Source: Batillaria attramentaria (Eukaryota; Mollusca; Gastropoda; Batillariidae). From it: a DNA stretch of 64,000 nt. Shown in pieces: positions 40,484-63,217 of this stretch; position 1 is the stretch's first letter; the number at the start of each line of letters is the position of its first letter. The position numbers were made by a program, and so were the translations under genes. The notes under the pieces were generated by a model that ran no database searches, was not told the DNA's origin, and saw only the letters and a program-made list of their open reading frames with translations. The DNA lies in contig JACVVK020000059.1 of the NCBI GenBank assembly GCA_018292915.2, forward strand, positions 1 through 64,000. The letters are read 5' to 3'.

Positions 40484-43400
40484 TGTGTGTGTGTGTGTGT
40501 GTGTGAGTGAGTGAGTGTTTGTGTGTGTATGTGTGTACATCACTATACAATATGATCTTGAGTACACATCTTTTGTGGTATGTTTGCCTGCTCACTCACA
40601 TGACTGACTTGCGTGGCAATTTCTTATACATGTTCCTGTCACGATTTCTGTTCCTGCAGATGAACCGCACTTCGCAGGCTGGTAGAATAGAGTTTCACTT
40701 TCAGGCTCCTATTCTTTCACAATTGAACTTCTACCATTTCAGATCCACCAGCACAGTCTTCAGGTCCGCCTGCGACTCCGGTGAGACCCCATTACTACTT
40801 CTTCAAAAAGACCTTCTGTGTTAACCCACACAATGATGGCTTTGTCCAGCACCTTTGGTCACTAGGCTGCCTATACAACGCTGACACTAGTCACAGATAC
40901 TGACATAACTATTTTTCAAGATTGAGAAGTACCGTTCCTCAGGTGGCAATACCATCTTGTTTTGAGATATGAAAGTGCACAGTGTTCCTACTTCTTTTTT
41001 TTTCAGCCGAAGAGCATACCAACACAGTATAAACTTATGGAGAACACAGATGCGGCCGAGTTCATCGGTCCTGAACTGTCAGGGGCCCAAACTGAACGTG
41101 GTATCCAGACACATCCGGATGGTGAACTTGATTCTTGATTTGATCTTCTTTTTTTTATGTGCACATCTGTACACTGTACTTGGTTCAGTCAGAACGTAGT
41201 CACTGGTACCATCAGCTTCTTTGCTTAACCCCCTGTATACTTACTTACTTAGCCAGTTAGGCCCGTGGCTCCAAGTGGAGCATAGGCTATCGACAACCCT
41301 CTGCCATCGCACTGTTCTGGGCTTCTTTTGCCACTCCAGTCCAGTTGGTCCCCTGCTTACATAGCTCTGCCTCGGTGTCCCGCCTCCAGCTGTTGCGAGG
41401 CCGGCCTCTTCCTTTTCCCCTGCGGGTTCCATGTCAGGGCTTGGCGTGTGGTGCTGGATGCTGGCTTCCTGAGGGTGTGTCCAATCCAGCCTCACTTCCT
41501 CCGCAGGATCTGCTTGGCCACTGGTTCCTGTCCTGCTCACTCCCACAATTCTTCCTTTCGGATCTTCTCTGGCCATCAGATGTTGAAGATGCGCCTGAGA
41601 CAAGTGTTGAAAAATTAACCCCCTGTATGCCATATGATATTCCCCTCTCCATTGAAAATGGTCATCTCACAAAAAATACAATAAGGTAATGCAAATCTAA
41701 ATTCAGAGAACAAATAGCTGAGTGGACTTTTTTGCACCACGTAATCGTAGTGTGTCGATGTCAGGTGTGTGTGATTCATGTGAGTGTGTGTTGGTTCAAT
41801 TTCCAGCGCTCTGAACTGAGCCATTGGTGAAAGCACCTACAGTGATACACTTTTTTTTTTTTTTTTTTTACAAATGATGATCAGATAAAAGCTGTTTACT
41901 AAGAATGTTGATTAAATATCAACAGCAGTCAGTGGTTAAGAGACTTTGAGACCAATATGAGAGGTCAGGTTCGAGTCCCACTCGGGGCGAAGAATTTGTT
42001 GTTCTTGTACGTGACACCGTTCATTCAGGCTGACCGTTGGCAGTTCTCTCCAGCTACTCCCGCTTCCTCCCACTCTGCTTTGGAAATGTTCATCCCACAT
42101 AAATGCAATTCTAAATTCCAAAACTTAAATAGCTGAGCTGACCCTTCGCACCGTGATTGTAATGTGTTCATTTCCAGTGTGTGACAGAATGCATGTGATT
42201 TACATGAGTGTGCGTATTGGGTCCAGCTCACAGCGCTTTGAGCCAATTCAAGAAATTGGGTAAAGTGCCCACACAATATACAGTTATTATTATTATTATT
42301 AAATATTCTGATTTTTTTCTGGGGAGCCGGGGTGGCCGAACAGTAGAGCGTTGGACTTCTAATGCTCGGGTCGTGAGTTGGTATCCCGGCTGGGGCCAAA
42401 TATTTGTGCTGGCTTTTTCATCGTTGCCCCGTCTTTGATATCACCCGTATGTGGTGGAAAAGGACGTTAAACCCCAAACACCCACCCACCCTGATTTTTT
42501 TCTCTGGACCCTTTGTGTATAAGAAAGTTTACTGGGCATGAATCTGCTGCACAGATGGGTTGCATTCACATTCAGATCAGTCATGTTTACCCAATTTTGT
42601 TGCCAGGTACGATTACAAATATCCCAGCAGGAGTGGTAGCTGACCAGTTTGGGATGGTGGGGTTGGTGTCATTCCTTCGGAATCATGATGAGAGCGACTC
42701 CAGCGTGGCGTCATTGCTGCCAGGGATCGACCTTACAGAAGTTGGGTTGGACCTTAATTCACCAGAGTATGTCACTGGGATGTTTTCATAATCTTCATGT
42801 ATACGTTAGATTTTTTTTGATGGATGAAAGCTATTTTAGAGATTTTTATAACATTAGAGTACCTGCATTTTCCTCCATTGCAACAGATTTTATTCTGCAA
42901 TGTTTGCTTTTACAGCCATGTGCAACAGGATGAAAAAAAAAGGACTAAAGCAGGATGTTTTCTTGAACTGTGCCAATAACAATAATAATAATTTATGAAA
43001 GGCATTTTTTCACTTCTAGGATAAAAATTCATGGATAATTTTTCTCCATTTTGTAAATTACTCGTCCCCTTATGCAGTACCCGTATCTGACTGCTTACAT
43101 TTGTTTCTTTGGCAGAAATCTGTACAGCACATTTGAGTCACCCTGGGCAAATTCACCTTGTCGACCGCAAGACATAGATTTCTGTGTACCGACTGAGTAC
43201 CTCCACATCATGCACACCAGGATGAAGGTATTCATTTTCTTGTATCATTTGACACTTCTGCAAGAAAACCACAAACATTATTTCAAGTACAATGAAATGC
43301 ACATTGTGGAAATACAGTGAAATGCACACAGTGGAAATCGGTACATTCATGGCTGGAAGAAACGTAAGTTGCACTTTCCACTTTGAATCCTTTTCTAGCG

Positions 43401-45651
43401 TGAGATAACTAAGTTTTGTTTCTTTGAACTTCCAGATGTCTCTTTTAATTTATTATTTTCATTTTTGTTTTTTTTAACAGCTTCCACCAATCAATCCAAT
43501 ATGGCTTGGTGAGGATGTGCTGTTCTATCTGTTCTACATGTATGACAGAGATACTTTTCACGTGCCAGTGGCATTGGAGTTGTACGTATACTTTTTTTGC
43601 TCTTTGGTTTGAATACCTTTTAACAGAGAAGTAAAGTTGCTCTCTCGGACAGGAAGCAATTCCCCAAGCATGTATACCAGTCCAATGAGCCAAACTGTTT
43701 AATTCTTTCAGATTCCCTGTCTGCAGTCCAGGCTCTGCATGGCAGAAGACTGGATCACCCACTCCTGGTGTTGATCCTGCATCTTGAACTGCATGCATCC
43801 TTGATTGCTGACAATATTGCTGTTTTTATTTGGGTTCCTGGACATGTTGGTATCAGGGGGAACAGGTGCGCTGACCGGGCTGTGAACTCCACTGACGATG
43901 GCCCTGTTCAGGACAATCATTTAGTTTTTAAATGACCTCCAGTTGCAAAGTTTGTTTAAAGGGAGTGGCAGACCCAATCGGATGCCCTCCCAGAGAACAA
44001 AGTAAGACGCATTTTACCAAGCATCTGTGATGGTATCCCTCGCTGTCGATCAAATAGGTGCAAGAAGATAGTTAGTCGACTCCATATAGGGCATGCACAC
44101 ATCACCCAGTCACACCTATTGAATTGATTTTTTAATGAAATGCAAAAGAGCCATTAATGAACCGTTACACTTGCCTGATTCTCGCATACAGGGCCAAAAC
44201 CGGAAGAACGGTAAAACATGGGATATTCATGCGCGGTATGAATGAGTGAAACAAATGTTGTTGTGGCACAGTGTGGAAAGATCATTTTATACCGGGAGAT
44301 TCAGGCTGCTTCCCTTGTGGGTAGCGTGTTGCTGCTGTGCAGCGCCACCCATCTTACATATGCTGTGTTGAATTTTGCTGCGAGAGGACAACTGGAGGAC
44401 CCTGGAGAGAGACCCCCAGTGTGCAGCCTGGAAGCCAGGAAAACTGGAATCGCACATCACAGCTTGTCCTGGGCTCAAACCCACTTTTCATGGTGACAGC
44501 GGTGACGGCCGTTCAGTAGCGCACCTGGCTAAGTCACACATGCTACACTGATATTACCATTGCTCGCCTGAAAATTCACAGTAGCTTTTCCGTCCTTCGA
44601 TATACAGCCTTCACAAAATGTTAAGGACCACTTGCAAATATCATTCAACTTTTGTCGTGGTGGCTTTCTGGTGTCGTGCTGAACATCGCTGAAACGGCGG
44701 CTTATGTAGGCAAACAAATGAGCACAGTTCGTAACCAGGGATGTATTCTTTGACGTGCATCTCATTTTTGCTGTGCAGAAAGCCCCAGGTATTGCTCACT
44801 GAACACAAACTCGGTCTAGTTTTGCCGAAATTGCAGATTTTCAAACGCGCCAAGCATGATGATGTGTGACGCGCACGTGCCATCCACACAGTGGTCACCA
44901 TGTTCACTAATTACCCCTTAACCTTGCTACCGAATTTTACGGGGAAAATCTTATTCGTTTATTTTTTCTGATTTATTGAAACTGTCACCCATTATGTTGA
45001 CTGGTCCTTAACTTTTTGTGAAGACTGCAGATAGATGATTGACCACTAGCAAGAAATGTTACAGCCTAAAGAGTTAACCAACTGCATGTCGCTGGTCATG
45101 TAGTTTACTGTTTTTTATTTTTTTTATTGAGTTCTTTGCCATGTTAAAGCAGCCAGAGGTCCAAAGAGTGTCTCAGAGGCTGTAACTGTTGCATTGGTGC
45201 ATTCATTCCCCACACTAGTACAGTACAGTAGCGTTTTAGTCATGGTCTGGCTTAATTGGTCTTTTGCTGAAAAAGCCATGGCGTTAGCCCGGTATATTCG
45301 GGGCTCAGGACTGCCAGAGTTAACTTGTCTCATGAAGTGAGGTTTTGGCAAGTAGAGCGGAGGGAGTAGAGCAGTATTGTATAGTTATCATTTCTGTCGC
45401 AGACCAGTTTCTTGAAAGCCGTTAGGCCTACTAGTGAACGCATGTTTGTGTTTCACAGGTATGACCGCGGGTGGGTGTACCACAAAGAAAGGGGGATGTG
45501 GATGACACCAGTGCCGAACAATGTGCCAGTTCAGATGACAGGCAAGTCAGAACGCGGCACTTACCACTTCTTCGATGTGAAGACCTGGCGGAAGGTGACA
45601 GAGGAGTTCCACTTGGAATACGGGCATCTGGTGGACCCAAAGGCAAAGTAA
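39311..45651 (+). CDS. CNOT2-like C-terminal paralogue (tandem partial duplicate)
   Basis: Duplicate of CNOT2 exons 8-14 only: 39311-39391, 39744-39824, 40262-40342 (three copies of exon 8), 40743-40780, 41007-41121, 42607-42766, 43116-43227, 43481-43581, 45459-45651. Every exon keeps its splice sites and phase, and no in-frame stop precedes the TAA at 45649. The NOT domain is retained but diverged: [19 protein letters not shown] (one codon longer), [24 protein letters not shown]-free [26 protein letters not shown] and [20 protein letters not shown], ending in VDPKAK rather than the longer CNOT2 tail. No start codon or N-terminal exons were found. CNOT2 exon 7 ends in phase 1, which every exon-8 copy accepts, so it could be an alternative 3' end of CNOT2, an unfinished paralogue or a young pseudogene. 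Confidence 0.75.
39398..39465. repeat. (GT)n/(GTGA)n array after exon-8 copy 1
   Basis: Begins seven bases beyond the donor of exon 39311-39391; ends in GTGA units. Confidence 0.95.
39831..39992. repeat. (GTGA)n/(GT)n array after exon-8 copy 2
   Basis: Begins seven bases beyond the donor of exon 39744-39824 and is mostly GTGA and GTGAGTGT units. Confidence 0.95.
40349..40530. repeat. (GT)n array with GC variants after exon-8 copy 3
   Basis: Begins seven bases beyond the donor of exon 40262-40342; about 180 bp of GT with GTGC interruptions. Confidence 0.95.
41239..41614 (-). mobile_element. 5'-truncated LINE tail, copy 4
   Basis: Flanked by the 14-bp duplication TTAACCCCCTGTAT (41225-41238 and 41615-41628). 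The upstream duplication copy has the uninterrupted site at about 32429, so this insertion is younger than the CNOT2 duplication. Confidence 0.95.
41637..41835 (+). mobile_element. SINE family 3, 3' part (duplicated with CNOT2)
   Basis: Counterpart of 32437-32655 in the downstream copy; shares AAATAGCTGAG and the CATGTGAGTGTGTGTTGG motif. Confidence 0.68.
41925..42305 (+). mobile_element. SINE family 3, full-length copy
   Basis: tRNA-like head (CAGTCAGTGGTTAAGAGACT, B box GGTTCGAGTCCC), body shared with 62447-62820 and an ATT-repeat tail. ATTAAATAT lies on both sides. Absent from the corresponding upstream intron, so inserted after the duplication. Confidence 0.82.
42321..42490 (+). mobile_element. 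SINE family 1, copy f
   Basis: Complete copy flanked by a 13-bp duplication CTGATTTTTTTCT (42308-42320 and 42491-42503). The upstream copy has a single similar empty site near 32730. This copy defines the family ends: GGGGAGCCGGGG to CCCACCCACC. Confidence 0.93.
43690..44130 (+). mobile_element. Broken LINE fragment: RNase H domain
   Basis: Plus-strand frame with [15 protein letters not shown], then [20 protein letters not shown], the SDS and WVPGHxGIxGN motifs of the RNase H domain in Jockey/I-type LINEs; a shifted frame then gives [16 protein letters not shown]. Stops and frameshifts show it is dead. It sits in the last intron of the CNOT2-like copy and is absent from the upstream intron. 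Confidence 0.8.
44605..45027. mobile_element. Tc1/mariner-like short element
   Basis: Inverted tips of about 26 bp (CAGCCTTCACAAAATGTTAA and, on the other strand, CAGTCTTCACAAAAAGTTAA, both continuing GGACCA). The upstream duplication copy lacks it (near 34150), so it is a post-duplication insertion. The exact target duplication is unclear. Confidence 0.8.
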
Positions 45652-46009
45652 AAGTTTTCATCTTCAAATCTGCTTTACCTTGTGCCACTCGGAACCTTTC
45701 ACAGCCCACATATTGGTACAGAACATAGGAGCACAAAACTGTTGACAATTTGTCTTTTTCTAAATCCATTATTGTCTTCTTTTTAATTTTTTCAAGCAGT
45801 CAGTAACTTACGTCAGTGCAATGTAAAGGACACATTTTCACTTTCATCCTTTTTCTGTTTGAGGAGGAGAGAGACGAGCAATTGAGAGAGAAGTGTAACG
45901 ACGTGACTGGAATTTCCTTTCGAGACACCACCATCGAAAACACATTCAGCTGGCCTTCATCTTTGACAGTACAGTTTTCACATGAACTGCAATTGCATTC
46001 CAAACCATA

Positions 46010-46690
46010 CAGCTTTGCATGCGAGTGCTGTTTGTATTTTAGGCAATTTTTTAAATGATTGCAGTTGGTGTGATCAAAATTCCCCGCACTATTGACAGGC
46101 AGCAAGTATAAACATACATATATGGATCACCATCATCGGATTTGCTTTTCATTCTAAAAATTTTTTCAACACGCTGCCATGTGCTGCTTTGAGTGCTGTG
46201 TGTATTTTAATTGATTTTTTTTAATGATTGAAGTTTGTGTGAACAAAATTCCCCGCACTTTTGACAGGCAGCAAATATGAACATATATATTTTTGTATGG
46301 ATCACCATCATCGGATTTGCTTTTCATTCTAAATTTTTTTTCAACGCGCTGCCATGTGCTGCTTTGAGTGCTGTGTGTATTTTAATAGATTTTTTAATGA
46401 TTGAAGTTTGTGTGATCAAAATTCCCCACACTATTGACAGGCAGCAAATATGAACATAATTTTATATAATATTTTTGTATGGATCACTATCATCGGATTT
46501 GCTTTTCATTCTAAAAATTTTTCAACGCGCTGCCATGTGCTGCTTTGAGTGCTGTGTGTATTTTAATTGATTTTTTAATGATTGAAGTTTGTGTGATCAA
46601 AATTCCCCACACTATTGACAGGCAGCAAATATGAACACATATAATTTTGTATGGATCGCCATCATCTAATTTGCTTTTCATTTTCAATTT
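46010..46690. repeat. Tandem expansion of a 3'-UTR-like block (about 175 bp x 4)
   Basis: GGATTTGCTTTTCATTCTAA recurs near 46138, 46312, 46494 and 46669. The upstream copy holds this block once (about 35930-36040), so it was amplified only in the downstream copy. Confidence 0.88.
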
Positions 46691-47928
46691 TTTTTTCAAC
46701 GCGCTGACCTGTGCTGCTTTGTTCTGTACCTGTCCATTGGATGTTTGAAAGTGTCCTTTTTGCTGTGGTGATGTGCAGAGGGAACAGTTTTAGAAAAAAA
46801 AAGAGATTGTATTCTGGCTTACAGCAGTTCAGTCTTCTGAGATAAAGATCATGCAATGAGCAAAGACTCTTGTTGTGCTTGTGTGTATGACGGTTTGCAT
46901 GATTTTGTTGGTATTGGGGGGTGGGGGTGGGGGGGGGATTGAGGTGTTAACATCCATCCCCCCACATAAAGATAAAACATTTGGCACAATCAGAAAGGTC
47001 AATGTGGGGCAATTCCAGACAACTGCTTGAAATGAAATGGAATGGTGCACTTTTCTCTGGAACCAGATTTGCTTTCACCAAAATAATGACATCTAAACAA
47101 TGCATGCCTTTCCCTATGCATATTTCACAAATGATTCTGTATAGCATTTCAACACATGAAGCAGAAATTGTGTAACTGACAAAACGCAGCTTTTGGAATT
47201 GCCCAATAAACTGTCTCATATCCCAGGTTCAAACTCGAAACCTGAACACTGAGTCCAATATGAGCTCGGCCAAGCCAGCTCTGGCTACAGATGCTTTTTT
47301 CATGTAACTGAAAGCAGGACCGAGTTTATGGTAGTGAGCGACAGAGGCAAAGACAAACATTTCTTCAAGTAGAAGTCTTGTTTTTTTTAATTTTAGAATT
47401 CACCATGCCACAAAGAAGTGCCTCTGCACCCCCAATATACCCAGTGGATTACACTGTTTACAGCCATTGCAACAGCACGTCACTGTTCATACGATTAAAC
47501 ACAAATTGTCATCAAATGGCCTAAATTTATCATTGATAATGTTAACCATTAATATCTGGCAACTGTTCTTTCAACTAAGATGAAGTCCAAGAAAATCAAA
47601 GCTCTCAACAGATAATGGCAGAAAGACATTCCATTCTGAATAACAATTCCTTAATTCAGGTAATATATAGACAGTTATAAACTTGGAACAAAACCCGCCC
47701 ATAATTTACAACTGAATGCAAAATGACTGCCAAAATTCATGCTGAATATAAGTTGTCAAAATGTTGCCCAACCCAAACAGCAAGGAAAGTTTGAAGGTTC
47801 TCAATACAGCGTATTTTCAAAAGTCAATTTTACTCAAGAAATCTTCTACGTGGTCTTACATACAGAATTCTCCACTTGATGCATGCATGCTCTAAAAGAC
47901 ACACACCCTTTCATACATTAAGATGGTA

Positions 47929-48108
47929 CAGTCGAACCTGCCAAGGCGGTCACCTGTATAAGCCATGTCACTGTCTAACCTGGTCACCCCAGAGGATCCC
48001 CTGACATGCTAACTGTTGACATGTCACCCTGGATAACCCGGTCACACCTGTCTAAGGCGGCCAGTTTGGCCCCGTCCCTTGGGTGACCGCCTTACACAGG
48101 TTTGACTG
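47929..48108. mobile_element. Pogo/Tigger-type MITE, 180 bp
   Basis: Tips CAGTCGAACCTGCCAAGGCG and, on the other strand, CAGTCAAACCTGTGTAAGGC, both continuing GTCACC, with TA on each side. The CAGTC start and TA duplication match the element at 13456-14929, but the bodies differ. Confidence 0.88.
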
Positions 48109-48936
48109 TAGTATCAACCATGCAACAGATCACCCTTAACCCTGTGCTTACATTAATACAACAAACAAACAAAACCCTGTAATACAACACACAAAACCAC
48201 TATGACAAAATGTACATCTGTCTACTGTGACTGAAACGAGAACGCTGGCAAAATACAAATAAATAAAACCTGACCACCTCCCCTACAGGCTCTGTTACAC
48301 TGTAATACACAATTCACAAATGGTTCATACATGTACTATCATCAGATGTTTCACAGGAAAAGAAATCTGTTTATGCCAGCCACAATTATTCCATGAATCA
48401 AAATGAATTACTTACAGTATGAGGAAGAAGTGACTGGCACAATGTCACTGGCTCAACCCCCCCGCCCCCAAAAGAAAATAGAAAAGAAAAAAGAAAACAA
48501 ACCCAAAAAACAAACAATCCTGTGAACACTGCCACCCAAAATTTTCAACTCTAATCATTTCAACTTCTGTAGTGGACCAATCAGCTCATTATGCTTGCCA
48601 CCCAATGAGGGTCAAAGAAAGCAAATGTCACGAGGTGGAAAGACCTGCCAACATATCAGGGAAAACAATTTCACGCAAACTGTTACAGGTGATCACCCAA
48701 GGTCACAATTATACACTTGTTTTGTGCATGTGTCAAAATAGCACAGTCTGGAAAACGGCAAAAAAAAAAAAAAAAAAAAAACACTTCAGGGTGAGGCCAG
48801 CATAAATTGTTAATAAAGGTCATTTCTGCTGGCTGAAAAACTTTGAGACTAACAGTTAATGGCAAACCGAGTGCAAGTTGAGAGGACGACGTTTTCCAGT
48901 CGTTCATTCACACAGATGCATGCATATACTGGCCAG

Positions 48937-48977
<41 letters not shown>

Positions 48978-49297
48978 TGTCCAAACACAACCTCAGCCTT
49001 TTAAATGCTGGATAAAACACACGTCTTACTTCAAGTCAAAATGAATTTAACAATAAATACAACCAAATTCACAGGCATTGAACATGTTTTTAAAATTCAA
49101 GAGATGGATTATTTTGACTTCAGAGAGCATGTCATCCAAAGCACCATACAAATACATGTATGTACATGTACAATGTAACAAATGGTTGCGTTATTTGTGG
49201 CCAGGTGATCAGAATCCTCGCAGCAGACCAATGCATGAAAAACCTTCAGCTCATTCATTCTGACCACCTCACAGAAAACTAGAGGAGCAAAGCCTCC

Positions 49298-51029
49298 TTG
49301 GCTCACTTGTGAGATAGGTCAAGGTCATTCAAAAGAGCATGTCCGTAAAGTTCTTATCACTAGCTATCCTGAAGTAATGTGTCTTGTGTTCATAGTTCCT
49401 AAGAAAACGGCAAATGGTGATATAACAGTTTTCCCAGGACAGCCTCTATGACCTTGACCTTGGGTCAAGGTCATTCAAATGAGATCTGTAAGTGAAGAGC
49501 TTATCAGTGACCATCATTATGCCAAGTTTCATAGCTCTTATTTTTGTAGTTTCTGTACAAATGGTAATGTAAAATTTCACAACAGGCAGCTGTAATGACC
49601 TGACCTTGAGTCAAGGTCACTCAAATGGTATGGTCTGCATAGGTCATCTTTGCTGCCTATCATTGTGCCTTGTTTGGTGCCTCTACTGTTTGTTGTTTCC
49701 AAGAAAATGCTAACGTTAAAGTCTCCGCAAAATATATTGAATGGCCTTGACCTTGACTCAAGGAAATTGAATATAAGTATGCCCAGTACAGGGTTTTGTC
49801 AATGTCTATCATCAAGCAAAGCTTGATGCCATCTGGTACCCCTACATTCTGAGAAAATGGCAATTTTCAATTTTCCAATGAGACAGCAGTGATGACCTTG
49901 ACCTCAGCCAAGGTCATTCAAAATGGTATGTCTTGAAAGGCCTTGTGCTGTTTATCAGCAAGCCAGATTTAGTGCTTCTGCTGTTTATTGTTTCTGCGGA
50001 AATGCCAATGTTAAGGTTTTGGAAGGTTTTCCGCAAAACAGCTTGTATGGCCTTGACCTTGACTCAAAGTCACTGAATACAGGTATGTCAGTAAATGTGT
50101 TGTCAATGTCTATCATCATGCAAAGTTTGATGTCTCCGGCTTTTCTAGATTCTGAGAAAATGCCAATGTAAAATTTACAAACAGACAGCTTTAGTGACCT
50201 TGACCTTGGGTCAAGGTCAATCATTATGGTATATTTTGAAAGGTCTTATTGCTGTCTCTCAGCGTGCCAAGTTTGGTGCCTCTGCTGTTCATTGTTTCTG
50301 AGAAAATGCCAATGTTAAGGTTTTGGAAGGTTTTCCGCAAAACAGCTTGCATGGCCTTGACCTTGATTCAAAGTCACTGAATACAGGTTTGTCAGTAAAG
50401 GTGTTATCAATATCCAGCATCTTGCAAAGTTTGATGTTTCTGGCTTTTCTAGATTCTGAGAAAATGCCAATGTAAAATTTACAGACAGCTTTAGTGACCT
50501 TGACCTTGGGTCAAGATCAATCATTATGGTATGTTTTGAAAGGTCTTATGGCTGTCTATCAGCGTACCACGTTTGGTGCCTCTGCTGTTCATTGTTTCTG
50601 AGAAAATGCCAATGTTAAGGTTTTGGGAGGTTTTCGGCAAAACAGCTTGCATGGCCTTGACCTTGATTCAAAGTCACTGAATACAGGTATGTCAGTAAAG
50701 GTGTTGTCAATGTCTATCATCATGCAAAGTTTGATGTCTCTGGCTTTTCTAGACTCTGAGAAAATGCCAATGTAAAATTTCCAAACAGACAGCTTTAGTG
50801 ACCTTGACCTTGTGTCAAGGTCAATCACTAAGATATGCTTTGAAAGGTCTTATGGCTGTCTATCAGCTTGCCAAATTTGGTGCCTCTGCTGCACATTGTT
50901 TTTGAGAAAATGCCAATGTTAAGGTTTACTGCGGACACACAGACAGACAGACACACACACACACACACAGAGACAGACAGACGACGGAGGGTTATTACAT
51001 AGACTCACTTTGTTACACAAGTGAGCCAA
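49298..51029. mobile_element. Inverted-repeat-bounded tandem array with about 150-bp units
   Basis: Perfect 14-bp inverted ends TTGGCTCACTTGTG (49298-49311) and its complement (51016-51029) enclose about ten units of about 150 bp, alternating in a 300-bp higher-order pattern, then a (GACA)n/(AC)n stretch at 50936-50985. Most units contain a dyad like GACCTTGGGTCAAGGTC, starting near 49451, 49597, 49742, 49893, 50049, 50197, 50352, 50496, 50652 and 50798. No coding capacity. Confidence 0.88.
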
Positions 51030-52045
51030 AAATGTGTAATGCATGTCATCACTGAATCAAAACCTGTTGCTGGTACCAAGAGTATGCATAACCAAGAGTC
51101 AGTGTTTGCTCACAGTGCGGAGAACGAGGTCTGTTGCCCTGTGGATTTTCTTTAGGAGCTTGAGGGAACTGGAGTGTGCATGGTCAAACGACAATGATGA
51201 GGTTGATGTTTGCTCTGGGTGGCAACAATCTAACAGAACTTGGTAACTGGGAAGTGTCTCACAGTGCCGGCCTGATCCACAGCAGGGTGTTGCAAACTCT
51301 TGGTTATACTACTTTTGCAGGGACACAATGCACTCACTGCAGCACATATACTAAGCACTCACACAAAATCTGATACTGAATACAAAATTAAGTATATCTA
51401 ACTACCGGGTACCAAGCTTCTACGTGAGTTGTTAAGATGACTGCATTTGTAAGCCGGGAGCAAAACAACCCTGCCAGGTAGTGTCTCCCAATTGCACTTT
51501 GAAACTGTTTAGCAAAACAGCACTTTGATTAAAAATCATGATTGGTCAAGACTTTCAAACTTGTTGAATTGCAAACCACGCTCTGGCACAACCAGCCATT
51601 TGCTGCACACTCTGCATTACATTAAATAATTTACACAAAAATCTTGATGCAGTCTCCACCCTCACCTAACCCCTTGACATGCATAGCCCTGCACACTGGA
51701 CACCCCCCCCCCCCCCCAAACTCTGCCACGCCGTCATGGACTACATTGAATTGATCTCACAAACTCTATCTCGCTATCCTACTTCTGCCTGCCTCCAGAC
51801 AGCTCAAAACATTTGAATACTGTCTTGGAAAACCAAGAGTATTCTCAATCCAACTGTACTTCACTGGCAGTTTCCACCGTTGCCTGTAGATCATGTTCCA
51901 GATCCCCAGTACCGAGGCCTGTCCGCATGAAAACAATGACCGACCGAGTACCAAGTAAGTGCAACCCGAAACACACACACTTATACAGACCCCCCCCCCC
52001 CCCTTCACACACACAAACACACACACACACTCTGCTGGTTTGGCA
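51030..52045. other. SEC63 3'-flanking region
   Basis: Downstream of the SEC63 stop (minus strand); probably includes its 3' UTR. C-runs at about 51705-51717 and 51991-52003. No other feature supported. Confidence 0.5.

Positions 52046-63217
<11,172 letters not shown>

Larger units (their letters stand above)
39049..47753 (+). repeat. Tandem duplication, downstream copy
   Basis: Diverged copy of 31317-38283, expanded to about 8.7 kb by two extra exon-8 units, at least five later insertions and a tandem expansion of the 3' region. Exons are visibly more conserved than introns. Confidence 0.88.
45652..49297. other. No gene recognised downstream of the CNOT2-like copy
   Basis: Tail of the duplication to about 47753, including an AATAAA at 47205-47210 that could be a polyadenylation signal, then AT-rich sequence with a 180-bp inverted-repeat element at 47929-48108 and a short (TC)n(AC)n at 48938-48976. 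No exon seen on either strand. Confidence 0.55.

Noticed and set aside
49298..51029. A CRISPR-like array
   Set aside because: Units are about 150 bp, diverged and without the short constant repeat/unique spacer pattern; the genome is animal.
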